Positions 7,789 through 15,911 of a DNA stretch of 64,000 bases are shown in pieces. The translations under genes and the position numbers were made by a program. The stretch is from Roseovarius bejariae (GTDB taxonomy: Bacteria; Pseudomonadota; Alphaproteobacteria; Rhodobacterales; Rhodobacteraceae): contig NZ_SZWE01000001.1 of the NCBI RefSeq assembly GCF_009669325.1, positions 1,426,402 to 1,490,401 of the forward strand. The letters run 5' to 3'. The stretch's first letter is position 1; the number at the start of each line of letters is the position of its first letter. A model generated the notes under the pieces. It had not been told where the DNA came from. It did not search any database and saw nothing but the letters and a program-made list of their open reading frames with translations.

Positions 7789-9042
7789 ATGCCCGCCCTC
7801 TGCCGCGACTGCCTTGAAACCTTTCCCTCCGGCACCCGCTGCCCGGCCTGTGGCAGCCCGCGCATCATCGCGCATGACGAACTCTTCGACCTTTCCATCG
7901 CCCACATGGATTGCGACGCCTTTTATGCCAGCGTCGAAAAACGCGACGATCCCAGCCTTGAAGGCAAGCCTGTGATCATCGGCGGCGGGCGGCGCGGCGT
8001 GGTCTCGACCGCCTGTTATATCGCAAGGATTCAGGGGGTCCGCTCGGCCATGCCGATGTTCAAGGCCCTCAAGCTGTGCCCCGAGGCCGTGGTGATCAAA
8101 CCCCGGATGGAGGCATATTCGCAGGTCTCGCGCCAAATCCGCGCCCTGATGGAGGATTTGACCCCGGCGGTGGAACCCCTCTCGCTCGACGAGGCTTTTC
8201 TCGACCTCACAGGCACCGCCCGCCTACACGGCGCACCGCCTGCCGTGATGCTCGCCAAACTGGTCAAAACCATGCGCGAGGAACTGGGCCTGACCGGCTC
8301 TATCGGATTGAGCCATAACAAGTTCCTGGCGAAAATCGCCTCCGATCTGGATAAACCCCACGGGTTTTCCGTCATCGGCGCGGACGAAACCGCCGATTTT
8401 CTGCACAACAAGCCCGTCAGCCTGATCTGGGGCGTCGGCGCTGCCACACGAACCGCTCTCGACACCGCTGGTATTCGTACCATCTCGGACTTGCTCAGGT
8501 GGGAAAAAACCGACCTCATCGCACGCTTCGGGTCCATGGGCGACCGGCTCTGGCATCTCGCCCGCGGGCAGGATGCCCGCCGCGTCAGCCCGAATTCGCC
8601 GATGAAATCCATTTCGAACGAAACCACCTTTTCCGAGGATACCGCCGATCCCGACATCCTCGACGGGCACCTGTGGCGACTGTCCGAGAAAGTCGCCGAC
8701 CGCGCCAAGGCCAAGGGCATCGCGGGCCGGGTCGTCACGCTCAAGCTCAAGCGCGCCAATCACGCGCTGCTCACCCGCCGCGTGGCCCTGCGCGATGCCA
8801 CGCAACTGGCCGACACGCTCTATCGCACCGCCCGCGGGTTGATGGATCAGGTCGAAGGCAACGCCCCTTACCGCCTGATCGGCGTGGGGGTGTCCGATCT
8901 GGTTCCCCAGGACAGCGCCGATTTATCCGGCGACCTGCTCGACCCCGATGCAAAGGCGCGCGCCAGCGCCGAACGCGCCACCGATTCCATCCGGCAGAAA
9001 TACGGCGCGGGCGCGATCCTCAAGGGCCGCGCCCTGCGGTGA
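7789..9042 (+). CDS. dinB: DNA polymerase IV (DinB) with N-terminal zinc ribbon
   Basis: 417-residue Y-family translesion polymerase. Four cysteines (about 5, 8, 18, 21) form a small zinc ribbon ahead of the polymerase; this extension is common in alphaproteobacterial DinB. The palm has MDCDAFYASVE (Asp about 41 and 43) and the catalytic SLDEAFLD. The little-finger region follows GDRLWHLARGQD. There is no obvious beta-clamp peptide beyond the C-terminal end. ATG at 7789 is chosen; the TTG at 7777 overlaps its own ribosome binding site (AGGA 7773-7776). Monocistronic, convergent with the quinone reductase two bases away. Confidence 0.95.
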   Translation: MPALCRDCLETFPSGTRCPACGSPRIIAHDELFDLSIAHMDCDAFYASVEKRDDPSLEGKPVIIGGGRRGVVSTACYIARIQGVRSAMPMFKALKLCPEAVVIKPRMEAYSQVSRQIRALMEDLTPAVEPLSLDEAFLDLTGTARLHGAPPAVMLAKLVKTMREELGLTGSIGLSHNKFLAKIASDLDKPHGFSVIGADETADFLHNKPVSLIWGVGAATRTALDTAGIRTISDLLRWEKTDLIARFGSMGDRLWHLARGQDARRVSPNSPMKSISNETTFSEDTADPDILDGHLWRLSEKVADRAKAKGIAGRVVTLKLKRANHALLTRRVALRDATQLADTLYRTARGLMDQVEGNAPYRLIGVGVSDLVPQDSADLSGDLLDPDAKARASAERATDSIRQKYGAGAILKGRALR

Positions 9043-9044
9043 CC

Positions 9045-9638
9045 TCAGGCCGCCTTGGCCCCAAGCCCCGCGATTGTCTCAAGCCACCCCTGCACCTGTC
9101 CCGCCTTCGGATGGCTGGCCCCGGCAAAATACGACACTTTCGCCGGCTTGATCCCGACAAAGGCAAGGATTTGCCCGCGGATTTGCCGGATCATCGCGTT
9201 GCCATAGCGCAACCGCAGGAACCATCCCGGCGTGTCCGAGGTCACGATCACCCGTGCCGTCCGGCCTTGAAGCATCGGCGCGGGCATCCCGATCTTTGAC
9301 AGGTTCCGCGTATCGAAGGCCCGCCCCGGCAGGAACGCCCGGTCGAACAAGCCCTTCAGCTTGGCAGGCAAACTGCCCCACCACATCGGCGCCACCATCA
9401 CCAGATGCTGACACCATTCGATATCCGCCATGACCTGCTCAAGCCCTGGTTCCAAGGGCTTGGAATTCACATAACCCGCCTGCTCGTAATCCATGTCGAA
9501 GTCCAGGTCGCTCAGATGCGCCAGCCGCACCTCATGCCCTTTCGCCCTTGCCGCATCGGCATAAGCCTCCGCCAAGGATTGCGAAAGCGTGCCCTGCGCC
9601 GGGTGCCCATCAAGTATGAAAATCCGTTTACGTTCCAT
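9045..9638 (-). CDS. NAD(P)H:quinone oxidoreductase / flavodoxin-fold reductase
   Basis: 197-residue flavodoxin-fold protein of the NAD(P)H dehydrogenase (quinone) family (NQO1/KefF/MdaB type). It opens RIFILDGHPAQGTLSQSLAEAY, the FMN/FAD phosphate loop. VMVAPMWWGSLPAKLKGLFDRAF is the conserved central motif that contacts the isoalloxazine. It probably performs two-electron reduction of quinones or electrophiles using NAD(P)H. The start at 9638 has GGAG six bases upstream. It is divergent from a TetR gene; three matching palindromes lie between them, so it is very likely repressed by that regulator. Confidence 0.88.
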   Translation of the reverse strand: MERKRIFILDGHPAQGTLSQSLAEAYADAARAKGHEVRLAHLSDLDFDMDYEQAGYVNSKPLEPGLEQVMADIEWCQHLVMVAPMWWGSLPAKLKGLFDRAFLPGRAFDTRNLSKIGMPAPMLQGRTARVIVTSDTPGWFLRLRYGNAMIRQIRGQILAFVGIKPAKVSYFAGASHPKAGQVQGWLETIAGLGAKAA

Positions 9639-9653
9639 GAGTCGCTCCATTTA

Positions 9654-9667
9654 TTGACCATGGTCAC
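9654..9667. promoter_or_regulatory. TetR operator 1 (palindrome TGACCATGGTCA)
   Basis: Perfect 12-bp palindrome TGACCATGGTCA with a 5' T. It is the first of three near-identical boxes in the 103-bp divergent spacer and sits just upstream of the quinone reductase start, where binding would block its transcription. Confidence 0.75.
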
Positions 9668-9684
9668 TTTCAGTACAGGCAAAA

Positions 9685-9698
9685 CTGACCACGGTCAA
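9685..9698. promoter_or_regulatory. TetR operator 2 (TGACCACGGTCA) touching a minus-strand -10 box
   Basis: Second box, TGACCACGGTCA, centred 31 bp from box 1 and 22 bp from box 3. A TATAAT (minus strand, 9698-9703) touches its edge, so an occupied box would cover a likely -10 element of the quinone reductase promoter. Confidence 0.75.
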
Positions 9699-9706
9699 TT
9701 ATAAAT

Positions 9707-9720
9707 TTGACCCCGGTCAA
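9707..9720. promoter_or_regulatory. TetR operator 3 (TTGACCCCGGTCAA)
   Basis: Third box, a 14-bp inverted repeat TTGACC-CC-GGTCAA, lying 21 bp before the tetR start codon. This suits autoregulation. The shared core of all three boxes is TGACC-NN-GGTCA. Confidence 0.75.
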
Positions 9721-9741
9721 AATATATGCGATTGCTACCCC

Positions 9742-10317
9742 ATGACGAAAACACAATCCCGCACCCTGAAAACCCGCGCCCGCCTGATCGACGCCGCGCA
9801 AGAGATCATCGCCGAGGTCGGATACGAAGGGCTGCGCACGCAGGATGTCGCGGAGCGCGCGGGCGTGGCCAAGGGCACCTTCTTTGCCCATTTCCACGAC
9901 AAGGACGCGCTGATGGAAATCCTGATCGCGGCCGAACTGAATGCACAGCTCGACAGGATCGAAACCACGCCCGCCCCGGACAGCATCGAAGCGCTGCTCG
10001 ACATCCTGATGCCGATGCTCGAATTCATGCGCTGCGAACGCTACGTTTTCGACGTGATCCTGCGCCACTCGGGCGCTGCCGCACGCGATACCATCGGGCC
10101 CATCGCCCTCACCTTCGCCCGACAGGACGAGGTCTTCGCGCCGCTTCTGGCAAACGCCCCCTTCCGCAAGGACATCTCGCCGGGATTGATGGGCGAAGGC
10201 ATACAGGCCTTCGTGTTTCAGGCCCTCGCCCTCGATTTTTGCGCCATCAACAATGAAATGCCCCTGCCCGACAGGTTATCGACCTATCTGCACGCCTGGC
10301 TTCTGCCCGAAGGCTGA
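9742..10317 (+). CDS. TetR/AcrR family transcriptional regulator
   Basis: 191-residue repressor. The N-terminal helix-turn-helix is clear: RARLIDAAQEIIAEVGYEGLRTQDVA then AERAGVAKGTFFAHFHDKDALM (about 12-55). The rest is an all-helical ligand-binding domain of unknown ligand. It is divergent from the quinone reductase gene and faces three palindromic operators, so it probably represses both promoters until a quinone-like or electrophilic inducer is bound. Convergent with the N-formylglutamate amidohydrolase gene five bases away. Confidence 0.92.
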   Translation: MTKTQSRTLKTRARLIDAAQEIIAEVGYEGLRTQDVAERAGVAKGTFFAHFHDKDALMEILIAAELNAQLDRIETTPAPDSIEALLDILMPMLEFMRCERYVFDVILRHSGAAARDTIGPIALTFARQDEVFAPLLANAPFRKDISPGLMGEGIQAFVFQALALDFCAINNEMPLPDRLSTYLHAWLLPEG

Positions 10318-10322
10318 AACCC

Positions 10323-11186
10323 TTATTCGGCGGCCAGCGACGCGGCCTTGGGGCGACCAACCTCGACCAGCTCCGCGATCACCCCCTCCAGCAACCGCTT
10401 GAACGCGCCGAAATTGCCATTCGGGCGGATCAACTGTTCGTTCATGTAAAGCGCGCGGTCGATCTCGATCTGCACGGCATGGCGATTGCGCGAGGGGCGG
10501 CCATAATGCTGCGCGATGAAAGCCCCGGCAAAGGGCGTGTTGCGCACCACGGTCAAACCCGCCGCCTGGAAGGCCGCCTCGATCCGGCTGACCACCTCGT
10601 CACTGGCCGACGCGCCGAACCTGTCACCCAGGACAACCTCGGGCCGCTTCGCCCCCATCCGCACGACCGACTCCATCGCCTCGTGCGGCATCGAATGACA
10701 ATCCACCAGAATCGACTGCCCGAACATCAGGTGCGCCTGGTCCAACTGCCCGGCCAGCGCCTCGTGATAGGGGCGCCAATAGGTCTCGATACGCCGCTCC
10801 GCCTCGGCGCGCGGCAGCTTGCCACGGTAAATCGCCCGGCCATTGGCCACCACGCGGGGAATCACCCCCAACCCCGAGGCCACACGCGGATTGTGCCGCA
10901 GCTTGCCGACCCCTTCGATCAGAGCCGGGTCCAATTCATCGGCGCTGCGGTTCAGATCCACATAGGCGCGCGGCGCCCCGGCCTTCAGCAAAGGCGCCCC
11001 CAACCGCGGCGCCGCTTCGAAAAGCTGATCCACAAAGGCATCTTCCGACGACCGCACCTGATGCTGGTCGAGCGCCGTTTTGCGCAGGAAAGACCATGCA
11101 TAATCCCGCCCGCTGTGGGGCGAGGCAAAGACCACGCTGGTGGTCCGCCGTTCGGGGTGCGTCAGATGAAATGCGGCCTTTGGCAT
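10323..11186 (-). CDS. N-formylglutamate amidohydrolase family protein
   Basis: 287-residue zinc hydrolase of the FGase family, which removes formate from N-formyl-L-glutamate in the last step of one histidine degradation route. Signatures are VFASPHSGRDY, HQVRSSEDAFVDQLF, AYVDLNRSADELDP, VDCHSMPHEA and QIEIDRALYMNE. No hut genes are adjacent, so the physiological substrate may be another N-formyl amino acid. The start at 11186 has GGAGG (CAGGAGGGACGG) upstream; the in-frame ATG six codons earlier lies inside that site and is rejected. Confidence 0.88.
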   Translation of the reverse strand: MPKAAFHLTHPERRTTSVVFASPHSGRDYAWSFLRKTALDQHQVRSSEDAFVDQLFEAAPRLGAPLLKAGAPRAYVDLNRSADELDPALIEGVGKLRHNPRVASGLGVIPRVVANGRAIYRGKLPRAEAERRIETYWRPYHEALAGQLDQAHLMFGQSILVDCHSMPHEAMESVVRMGAKRPEVVLGDRFGASASDEVVSRIEAAFQAAGLTVVRNTPFAGAFIAQHYGRPSRNRHAVQIEIDRALYMNEQLIRPNGNFGAFKRLLEGVIAELVEVGRPKAASLAAE

Positions 11187-11279
11187 CCGTCCCTCCTGTT
11201 GCACTTTATCATAGACTGAAATTGTGTTTCTAAAAGCCCTTGATCCCCCCGCCGACTCCTTTTATAGACCCGGCCTACT

Positions 11280-11297
11280 GGCGCGGAATTCCGCGCC
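11280..11297. repeat. 18-bp perfect palindrome upstream of tRNA-Val
   Basis: GGCGCGGAATTCCGCGCC is a perfect 18-bp palindrome 36 bp before the tRNA. Its right arm can alternatively pair with GGGGCGG about 15 bases on. Function unknown. Confidence 0.6.
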
Positions 11298-11332
11298 CCT
11301 ATTCGTTGGGGCGGTTTCGCAAAGGTATTCAT

Positions 11333-11407
11333 GGGCGATTAGCTCAGTGGTAGAGCACTTCGTTGACATCGAAGGGGTCACTAGTTCGAACCTAGTATCG
11401 CCCACCA
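11333..11407 (+). tRNA. tRNA-Val (anticodon GAC)
   Basis: A full cloverleaf can be drawn by hand: acceptor GGGCGAT/ATCGCCC, D arm with AGTGGTAGA, anticodon stem CTTCG/CGAAG around loop TTGACAT giving anticodon GAC, a 5-nt variable loop, and T arm ACTAG-TTCGAAC-CTAGT. The discriminator A and CCA tail are encoded (11404-11407). It reads GUC and GUU valine codons. It lies 80 bp before rpmJ on the same strand and may share its transcript. Confidence 0.97.
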
Positions 11408-11487
11408 TGAATTCACTGTTTCGCTTTCACGCGGAACGCCCGTAACCCCAGGCGCTGGCCCGCGCCGCGACAAAGTAGGAGAGGACC

Positions 11488-11613
11488 ATGAAGGTCAAGA
11501 ACTCGCTCCGCTCGCTGAAGAACCGGCACCGTGATTGCCGGGTCGTGCGCCGCAAAGGCCGCGTCTACGTCATCAACAAGACTCAGCGTCGGTTCAAAGC
11601 CCGTCAGGGCTGA
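11488..11613 (+). CDS. rpmJ: 50S ribosomal protein L36
   Basis: A 41-residue gene running from the ATG at 11488 to the TGA at 11611-11613. It encodes the small basic L36 of the large ribosomal subunit, with the family pattern [19 protein letters not shown] and [17 protein letters not shown]. Only one cysteine is present, so this is the zinc-independent (C-minus) form usual in Rhodobacterales. A strong GGAGAGGA site lies at 11478-11485. It stands alone rather than in the spc ribosomal operon and ends at a clear intrinsic terminator. Confidence 0.96.
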   Translation: MKVKNSLRSLKNRHRDCRVVRRKGRVYVINKTQRRFKARQG

Positions 11614-11635
11614 TCCGGACGGATCCGATTTTGAA

Positions 11636-11661
11636 GGCCTCGCCACCCGGCGGGGCCTTTT
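11636..11661 (+). terminator. Intrinsic terminator of rpmJ
   Basis: Nine-base-pair stem GGCCTCGCC/GGCGGGGCC (one G-T pair) with loop ACCC, then TTTT; the preceding AA can extend the stem. It begins 23 bp after the rpmJ stop. Confidence 0.88.
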
Positions 11662-12044
11662 CCGTTTGGGCCGGCCTCCCGGCAGGCACGGCACCATGTC
11701 CGGCAGGAACGGTCAAGAATTCTTCAGGGGCCGCCTGCCCTAATGGTCGGCTTTGCGGGAGGTAGCGGAGATTGCAGTAGCCGCGCATCGGCGGGCCGCG
11801 GTGCGGCGATCCAACGATTGGTTTATGGCACTTTATCTCAGCCAAGTCCGAAAAACCTATGAGCGGAGTGCTTAGCTTTGCCAAATCGCCGTGCCGGGGG
11901 GCGGCGTCATGCCGGAGGCATGCTTTCAGCATGACGATGCGCGGCGGCCTTCGGCCTTGATTCCGCGCTGGACCTTCGCGATCGAATGCCCAACAAGGGC
12001 TCAAAGCCGCCATCGGCTCTGAAACATCACACGCGGCTCCGGCT
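11662..12044. other. Gene-free stretch with tandem hairpins
   Basis: Together with the terminator, about 430 bp between rpmJ and the galE stop carry no convincing coding frame. Inside are two overlapping hairpins sharing an arm, CATGCC-GGA-GGCATG (11908-11922) and CATGCT-TTC-AGCATG (11919-11933), then GGCC-TTC-GGCC at about 11946-11957. The text looks degenerate rather than coding. It may be remnant sequence or a structured RNA; I cannot decide which. Confidence 0.5.
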
Positions 12045-13025
12045 CTAGGCATAGCCTCCTGTCTTGTGCCACCGCCATGCATCCTCAATCATCTGGCGCA
12101 TGGTTGATCGCTTGGTTCGCCAGCCAAGCTCCGTCACCGCCTTTTCCGACCCCGAGACCAGCTTGGTGGCGTCCCCCTCGCGGCGCGGGCCCTCGTCGAA
12201 CGGCACCTCCAGATTGGTCACGGCGCGGGCGGCGTCCATGACCTCGCGCACCGAAAACCCGTCCCCCGTGCCAAGGTTGTAAACCGCGCTTCCCTTGCCC
12301 GCTTCAAGCTGCTTGAGGCCAAGGATATGCGCATCCACCAGATCGCAGACATGCACGTAATCGCGCACACAGGTCCCGTCGGGCGTGTCGTAATCCGTGC
12401 CATAGATCGTCAGCTTGTCACGCTGCCCGTCGATTGCCTGCAAAACCACCGGGATCAGGTGGGTTTCGGGCTCATGCGCCTCGCCCACTTCGGCCTCGGG
12501 GTCCGCACCCGCCACGTTGAAATAGCGGAAGATCACGCTTTTCAGGTCATGCGCCGCCTCGACATCGCGCAGGATGTCTTCGATGGCCCGCTTTGACGCG
12601 CCATAAGCGTTCAAGGGCTCTTGCGGCGTGTCCTCGTCCAGAACCACGTTGTCATGCTCGCCATAGGTGGCGCAGGTCGATGAGAAAACGAAATTCCGGC
12701 ATCCGGCCGCCACGCTGGCTTCGATCAGGGTCAGCGAGCCGCAGACATTGTTGCGCCAGTACAGCCCCGGCTTCTCCATGGCCTCCCCCACCAGGGACAG
12801 GGCCGCGAAATGCATCACCGCGACAGGCTGGTACTTGGCAAAGACCTCATCCAGCCGCGCGCGGTCTTCCAGTTCGCCCTGCTCGAAAGGGCCGAATTTC
12901 ACCGCGTCGCGCCAGCCCGTCGACAGGTTGTCATAGGTGACCGGCTCATACCCTGCCTGTTTCAAGAACTTGCAGGCATGAGAGCCGATATACCCCGCCC
13001 CTCCTGTCACCAGAACTCGCTCCAC
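12045..13025 (-). CDS. galE: UDP-glucose 4-epimerase
   Basis: 326-residue short-chain dehydrogenase-type epimerase converting UDP-glucose and UDP-galactose for polysaccharide synthesis. The NAD-binding motif GGAGYIGSHACKFL is near the N-terminus; the catalytic Ser and YxxxK are in SSTCATYGEHD and YGASK; the C-terminal part has RYFNVAGADPEAEVGE and GDGFSVREV. The start is taken as GTG (13023-13025, VERVLVTGG), which has GGAGAG upstream and gives the usual length; a reading starting at 13082 would add about 19 non-homologous residues. Monocistronic; a repeat-rich spacer lies upstream. Confidence 0.94.
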   Translation of the reverse strand: MERVLVTGGAGYIGSHACKFLKQAGYEPVTYDNLSTGWRDAVKFGPFEQGELEDRARLDEVFAKYQPVAVMHFAALSLVGEAMEKPGLYWRNNVCGSLTLIEASVAAGCRNFVFSSTCATYGEHDNVVLDEDTPQEPLNAYGASKRAIEDILRDVEAAHDLKSVIFRYFNVAGADPEAEVGEAHEPETHLIPVVLQAIDGQRDKLTIYGTDYDTPDGTCVRDYVHVCDLVDAHILGLKQLEAGKGSAVYNLGTGDGFSVREVMDAARAVTNLEVPFDEGPRREGDATKLVSGSEKAVTELGWRTKRSTMRQMIEDAWRWHKTGGYA

Positions 13026-13339
13026 GACACTCTCCCATGTTTTGGTTGCCCGAGCGGTAGCAATCCGGACCGATGTTAACAAGATACAACTTCACGCCCG
13101 CCAGGCCGCCACCCTGCCGCGCAATTCCTAACGTCACCTGACAGCACCGCGCGCCGCGCCGGGATGCCCCCGGACCGGCACCGATTTTCGTACGACTCGT
13201 ACGGTCTTCGCCCGCCAGCCCCCGAATTTCGTACGAAACTCGCGTACGAAACGTACAACTTGTACGTTTTTCCGGGGGGTGGTCGTGGCAAAATTGGGGT
13301 TGCCCTTTCGCCGTGCTTGGGGTCAACCCTTTAAGCGTC
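13026..13339. other. galE-livH divergent spacer with clustered GTAC palindromes
   Basis: The 314 bp between divergent galE and livH have no gene. Six GTAC tetramers fall within 13190-13265, including the 15-mer CGTACGACTCGTACG (13189-13203), TTTCGTACGAAA (13228-13239) and two further GTAC boxes. The same 15-mer recurs twice in the spacer at 55433-55511. The spacer must hold the promoters of both flanking transcripts, so the boxes could be binding sites, but a dispersed repeat is equally possible. Confidence 0.6.
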
Positions 13340-14266
13340 ATGGAACTCGGTCCTTATATCCTGCTCGCCACCCTCGAAGGCGCCGTCACCGCCGCCGTAC
13401 TGGCCCTCACCGCCGTTGGCCTGTCCCTGGTCTTCGGCGTGATGCGCGTTGTAAACATAGCCCATGGCGAGTTTTTCATGCTCGGCGCGGTCATCGCATG
13501 GTTCACCGCCCAGGCCTTCGGCGGCCACCCCGCCATCGGTTTCGCCGCCGCACTGATCGTCGCGCCGCTGGCCGTCGGGGCCATCGCCGTTCTGGCGGAC
13601 GTGACCATTTTGAAGCGGATCAACTACGATCCCGAGCGCACGATTGTCGCCACCATCGGTCTTTTGTATATAATTCAACAACTTACGCTTATGATATACG
13701 GCCCCGAGGCACGGCCCGTCGAGGCCCCCTTCAATCAGCGTATCGCCCTGCCATGGTTCGAATTCGGTGACTCTGGCCTCGACTTCTATTACCCTTGGGG
13801 CCTCTCCACCACCTCCTACAAGCTCGCCGTCATCGCCGCCGCCGTGGTTGTCCTCGTCGGGGTCTGGCTATTGATGACCCGCTCCCGCGCGGGGCTGCTC
13901 ATGCGCGCCACGCAGGCCGACCGCGACATGGCGCTGGCCTTCGGGATTCCGGTGGAACGTGTCTATGCCCTTGTCTTCGGCTTCGGCGCGGCCCTCGCGG
14001 CCTTGGGCGCGGTCCTTGTCGTTCCGATCCAGCAGGCGCATTACCTTATGGGTGCCGATCCCTTGTTGCTGTCTTTCATCGTCGTCATCATCGGCGGCCT
14101 TGGGTCATTGCCCGGAACACTGGTGGCCGCCATTCTCATTGGTTTGTCCGACGGGATCATCTCGGTCTTCTTCTCGCCCACGCTCGCCAAGATCCTCGCC
14201 ACCCTGCTTGTCGGCCTTGTCCTTGTTTTCCGGCCACATGGCCTGTTCGGGACACGCACCGTATGA
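13340..14266 (+). CDS. livH: Branched-chain amino acid ABC transporter permease LivH-like
   Basis: 308-residue inner-membrane permease of the LivH/UrtB family with about eight hydrophobic segments. Signatures are GLSLVFGVMRVVNIAHGEFFMLGA near the N-terminus and GGLGSLPGTLVAAILIGL near the C-terminus. Start chosen at MELGPYILL (13340); the GTG at 13313 is possible, and neither has a strong ribosome binding site. First of four overlapping genes livHMGF. No periplasmic binding protein is encoded nearby, so substrate (branched-chain amino acids, urea, amides or other) is not fixed by context. Confidence 0.9.
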   Translation: MELGPYILLATLEGAVTAAVLALTAVGLSLVFGVMRVVNIAHGEFFMLGAVIAWFTAQAFGGHPAIGFAAALIVAPLAVGAIAVLADVTILKRINYDPERTIVATIGLLYIIQQLTLMIYGPEARPVEAPFNQRIALPWFEFGDSGLDFYYPWGLSTTSYKLAVIAAAVVVLVGVWLLMTRSRAGLLMRATQADRDMALAFGIPVERVYALVFGFGAALAALGAVLVVPIQQAHYLMGADPLLLSFIVVIIGGLGSLPGTLVAAILIGLSDGIISVFFSPTLAKILATLLVGLVLVFRPHGLFGTRTV

Positions 14267-15207
14267 CGGACACCCGCCGCATCTTAGGCCTGCACCTTGG
14301 CCTGCTCGTCCTGCTTTTCGCCTTGCAGTTCGTGCTGCCCGCCTACCACCACGGCAACCTTGCGCGGATCATGGTGCTTGCGAGCTATGCCATTGGTTAC
14401 AATGTTCTTTTTGGCTACACCGGGCTTCTGAGCCTCGGCCACGCCCTGTTCTTTGCCGCCGGGATGTACGGGCTGAGCCTGACCCTCCAGCATACCGGGT
14501 TTACAGCGGCCCCTGCCCTTATGGCCGGTCTGATCGCGGGCATCGCGGTCTCGGCAGGTTTGGCCGTCCTCGCCCTGCGCACGACGGGCGTGGCCTTCAT
14601 GATCGTCACCCTGATGTTCGCACAGGCCGGATACCTGACCATCCTCTATTTCGCGGATTACACCCGCGGCGACGAGGGCTTTGTCATTCAGGCCGCCCAA
14701 CGCATGCTTTGGGGCATCGACCTCAGCGACCCCACGAACCGCTATTTCGCGGCGTTTGTCCTGTTCGCGATCTGCCTTCTGACCTCGCTGGCGCTCGTGC
14801 GCGCGCCTTTCGGGCGTACCCTTGTCGCCATCCGCGAAAACGAGGACCGGGTAACGATGCTGGGCTATAACACCTTCGCCCACAAACTGGGCGCGATGGT
14901 GATCTCGGGCACCATATCCGCCGCGGCCGGGGCAACCTATGGCCTGCTGTTCGGCTATGCCGGGGCCAGTTTCGCCAGCGTGCAGTATTCGATATTCCCG
15001 CTGCTCTGGGTGCTTCTGGGCGGGGCCGGCACGGTCCTTGGGCCCTTCATCGGCACGCTCTTCATGTTCTACCTGATCGACCTGAGTTCGGGCATCACCA
15101 CGGCCTACATGCTGATTGCAGGTGTCACGCTTGTCTTGCTGACGGTCTTTGCCCCCCAGGGCCTGATCGGGGAGTTGCGCCACCGGGTCTGGAGGTGGCT
15201 GCCATGA
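14263..15207 (+). CDS. livM: Branched-chain amino acid ABC transporter permease LivM-like
   Basis: 314-residue second permease subunit. LivM features are YNVLFGYTGLLSLGHALFFAAGMY early on, RTTGVAFMIVTLMFAQ in the middle, RAPFGRTLVAIRENEDRVTMLGYN, and GGAGTVLGPFIGTLFMF near the end. The ATG at 14263 overlaps the livH stop as ATGA and its stop overlaps livG in the same way. It forms a heterodimeric channel with LivH. Confidence 0.93.
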   Translation: MTDTRRILGLHLGLLVLLFALQFVLPAYHHGNLARIMVLASYAIGYNVLFGYTGLLSLGHALFFAAGMYGLSLTLQHTGFTAAPALMAGLIAGIAVSAGLAVLALRTTGVAFMIVTLMFAQAGYLTILYFADYTRGDEGFVIQAAQRMLWGIDLSDPTNRYFAAFVLFAICLLTSLALVRAPFGRTLVAIRENEDRVTMLGYNTFAHKLGAMVISGTISAAAGATYGLLFGYAGASFASVQYSIFPLLWVLLGGAGTVLGPFIGTLFMFYLIDLSSGITTAYMLIAGVTLVLLTVFAPQGLIGELRHRVWRWLP

Positions 15208-15911
15208 TCCTTCTGTCGACCCGTGGTCTCTCAAAACACTTCGATGGCCTACAGGCCGTGACCGACGTCGATTTCGACCTGCCCGAAGGCGAGGTGCGCG
15301 CCCTGATCGGGCCCAACGGTGCGGGCAAGACCACCTTGGTCAGCATGATCTGCGGGCGTCTGGCGCCGTCCTCGGGCAGCGTGCACTTCGAAGGCCAGGA
15401 CATCACCCGCCTTCCCGCGCATAAGCGTGTTTGCCTCGGCATCGCCTATACCTTCCAGATCACCTCGGTCTTCCCACGGCTGACAGCGCGCGAGAACGTG
15501 GCCCTTGCCGCCCGCCGCCATCTTCCGAAAGCCGAGGTTACCGATGCCGTCGAAAACGCCCTTGATCGTGTCGGCCTGCAAGACCGCATCGACGAAGACG
15601 CCGGGAACCTGAGCTATGGACATCAACGGTTACTGGAAACCGCCATGGGCTTTGTCCAGAAGCCACGCCTTCTGATCCTCGATGAGCCCACCCAAGGCCT
15701 TGCCGACAGCGAGATCGAGCGGTTCAAATCCCTGATCAACGAGCTGCGCCAAACAACGACCATCCTTTTGATCGAACACAACATGAGCGTCGTGATGGAA
15801 CTGGCCGACCGCGTTACCGTGCTGAATTTCGGGGAATGTCTTGCCGAGGGTACACCACAGGAGATTCACGAAAACCCCAAGGTCCAGGCGGCCTACCTGG
15901 GAACCGGATGA
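15204..15911 (+). CDS. livG: Branched-chain amino acid ABC transporter ATP-binding protein LivG-like
   Basis: 235-residue ABC ATPase. Walker A is GPNGAGKTT (about 36-44), the Q-loop lies in AYTFQITSVFPRLTARENV, the signature is LSYGHQRLLE in place of the classical LSGGQ, Walker B is LLILDEPTQGL, and the switch histidine is in IEHNMSVVM. The divergent signature is normal for LivG. ATG 15204 has GGAGGT seven bases upstream and overlaps livM as ATGA; the in-frame GTG at 15195 would fall within that site. Confidence 0.94.
   Translation: MILLSTRGLSKHFDGLQAVTDVDFDLPEGEVRALIGPNGAGKTTLVSMICGRLAPSSGSVHFEGQDITRLPAHKRVCLGIAYTFQITSVFPRLTARENVALAARRHLPKAEVTDAVENALDRVGLQDRIDEDAGNLSYGHQRLLETAMGFVQKPRLLILDEPTQGLADSEIERFKSLINELRQTTTILLIEHNMSVVMELADRVTVLNFGECLAEGTPQEIHENPKVQAAYLGTG

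Noticed and set aside
11333..11407. tRNA as an integration site for an island
   Set aside because: rpmJ and housekeeping genes follow directly; no integrase or direct repeat of the tRNA 3' end is seen.
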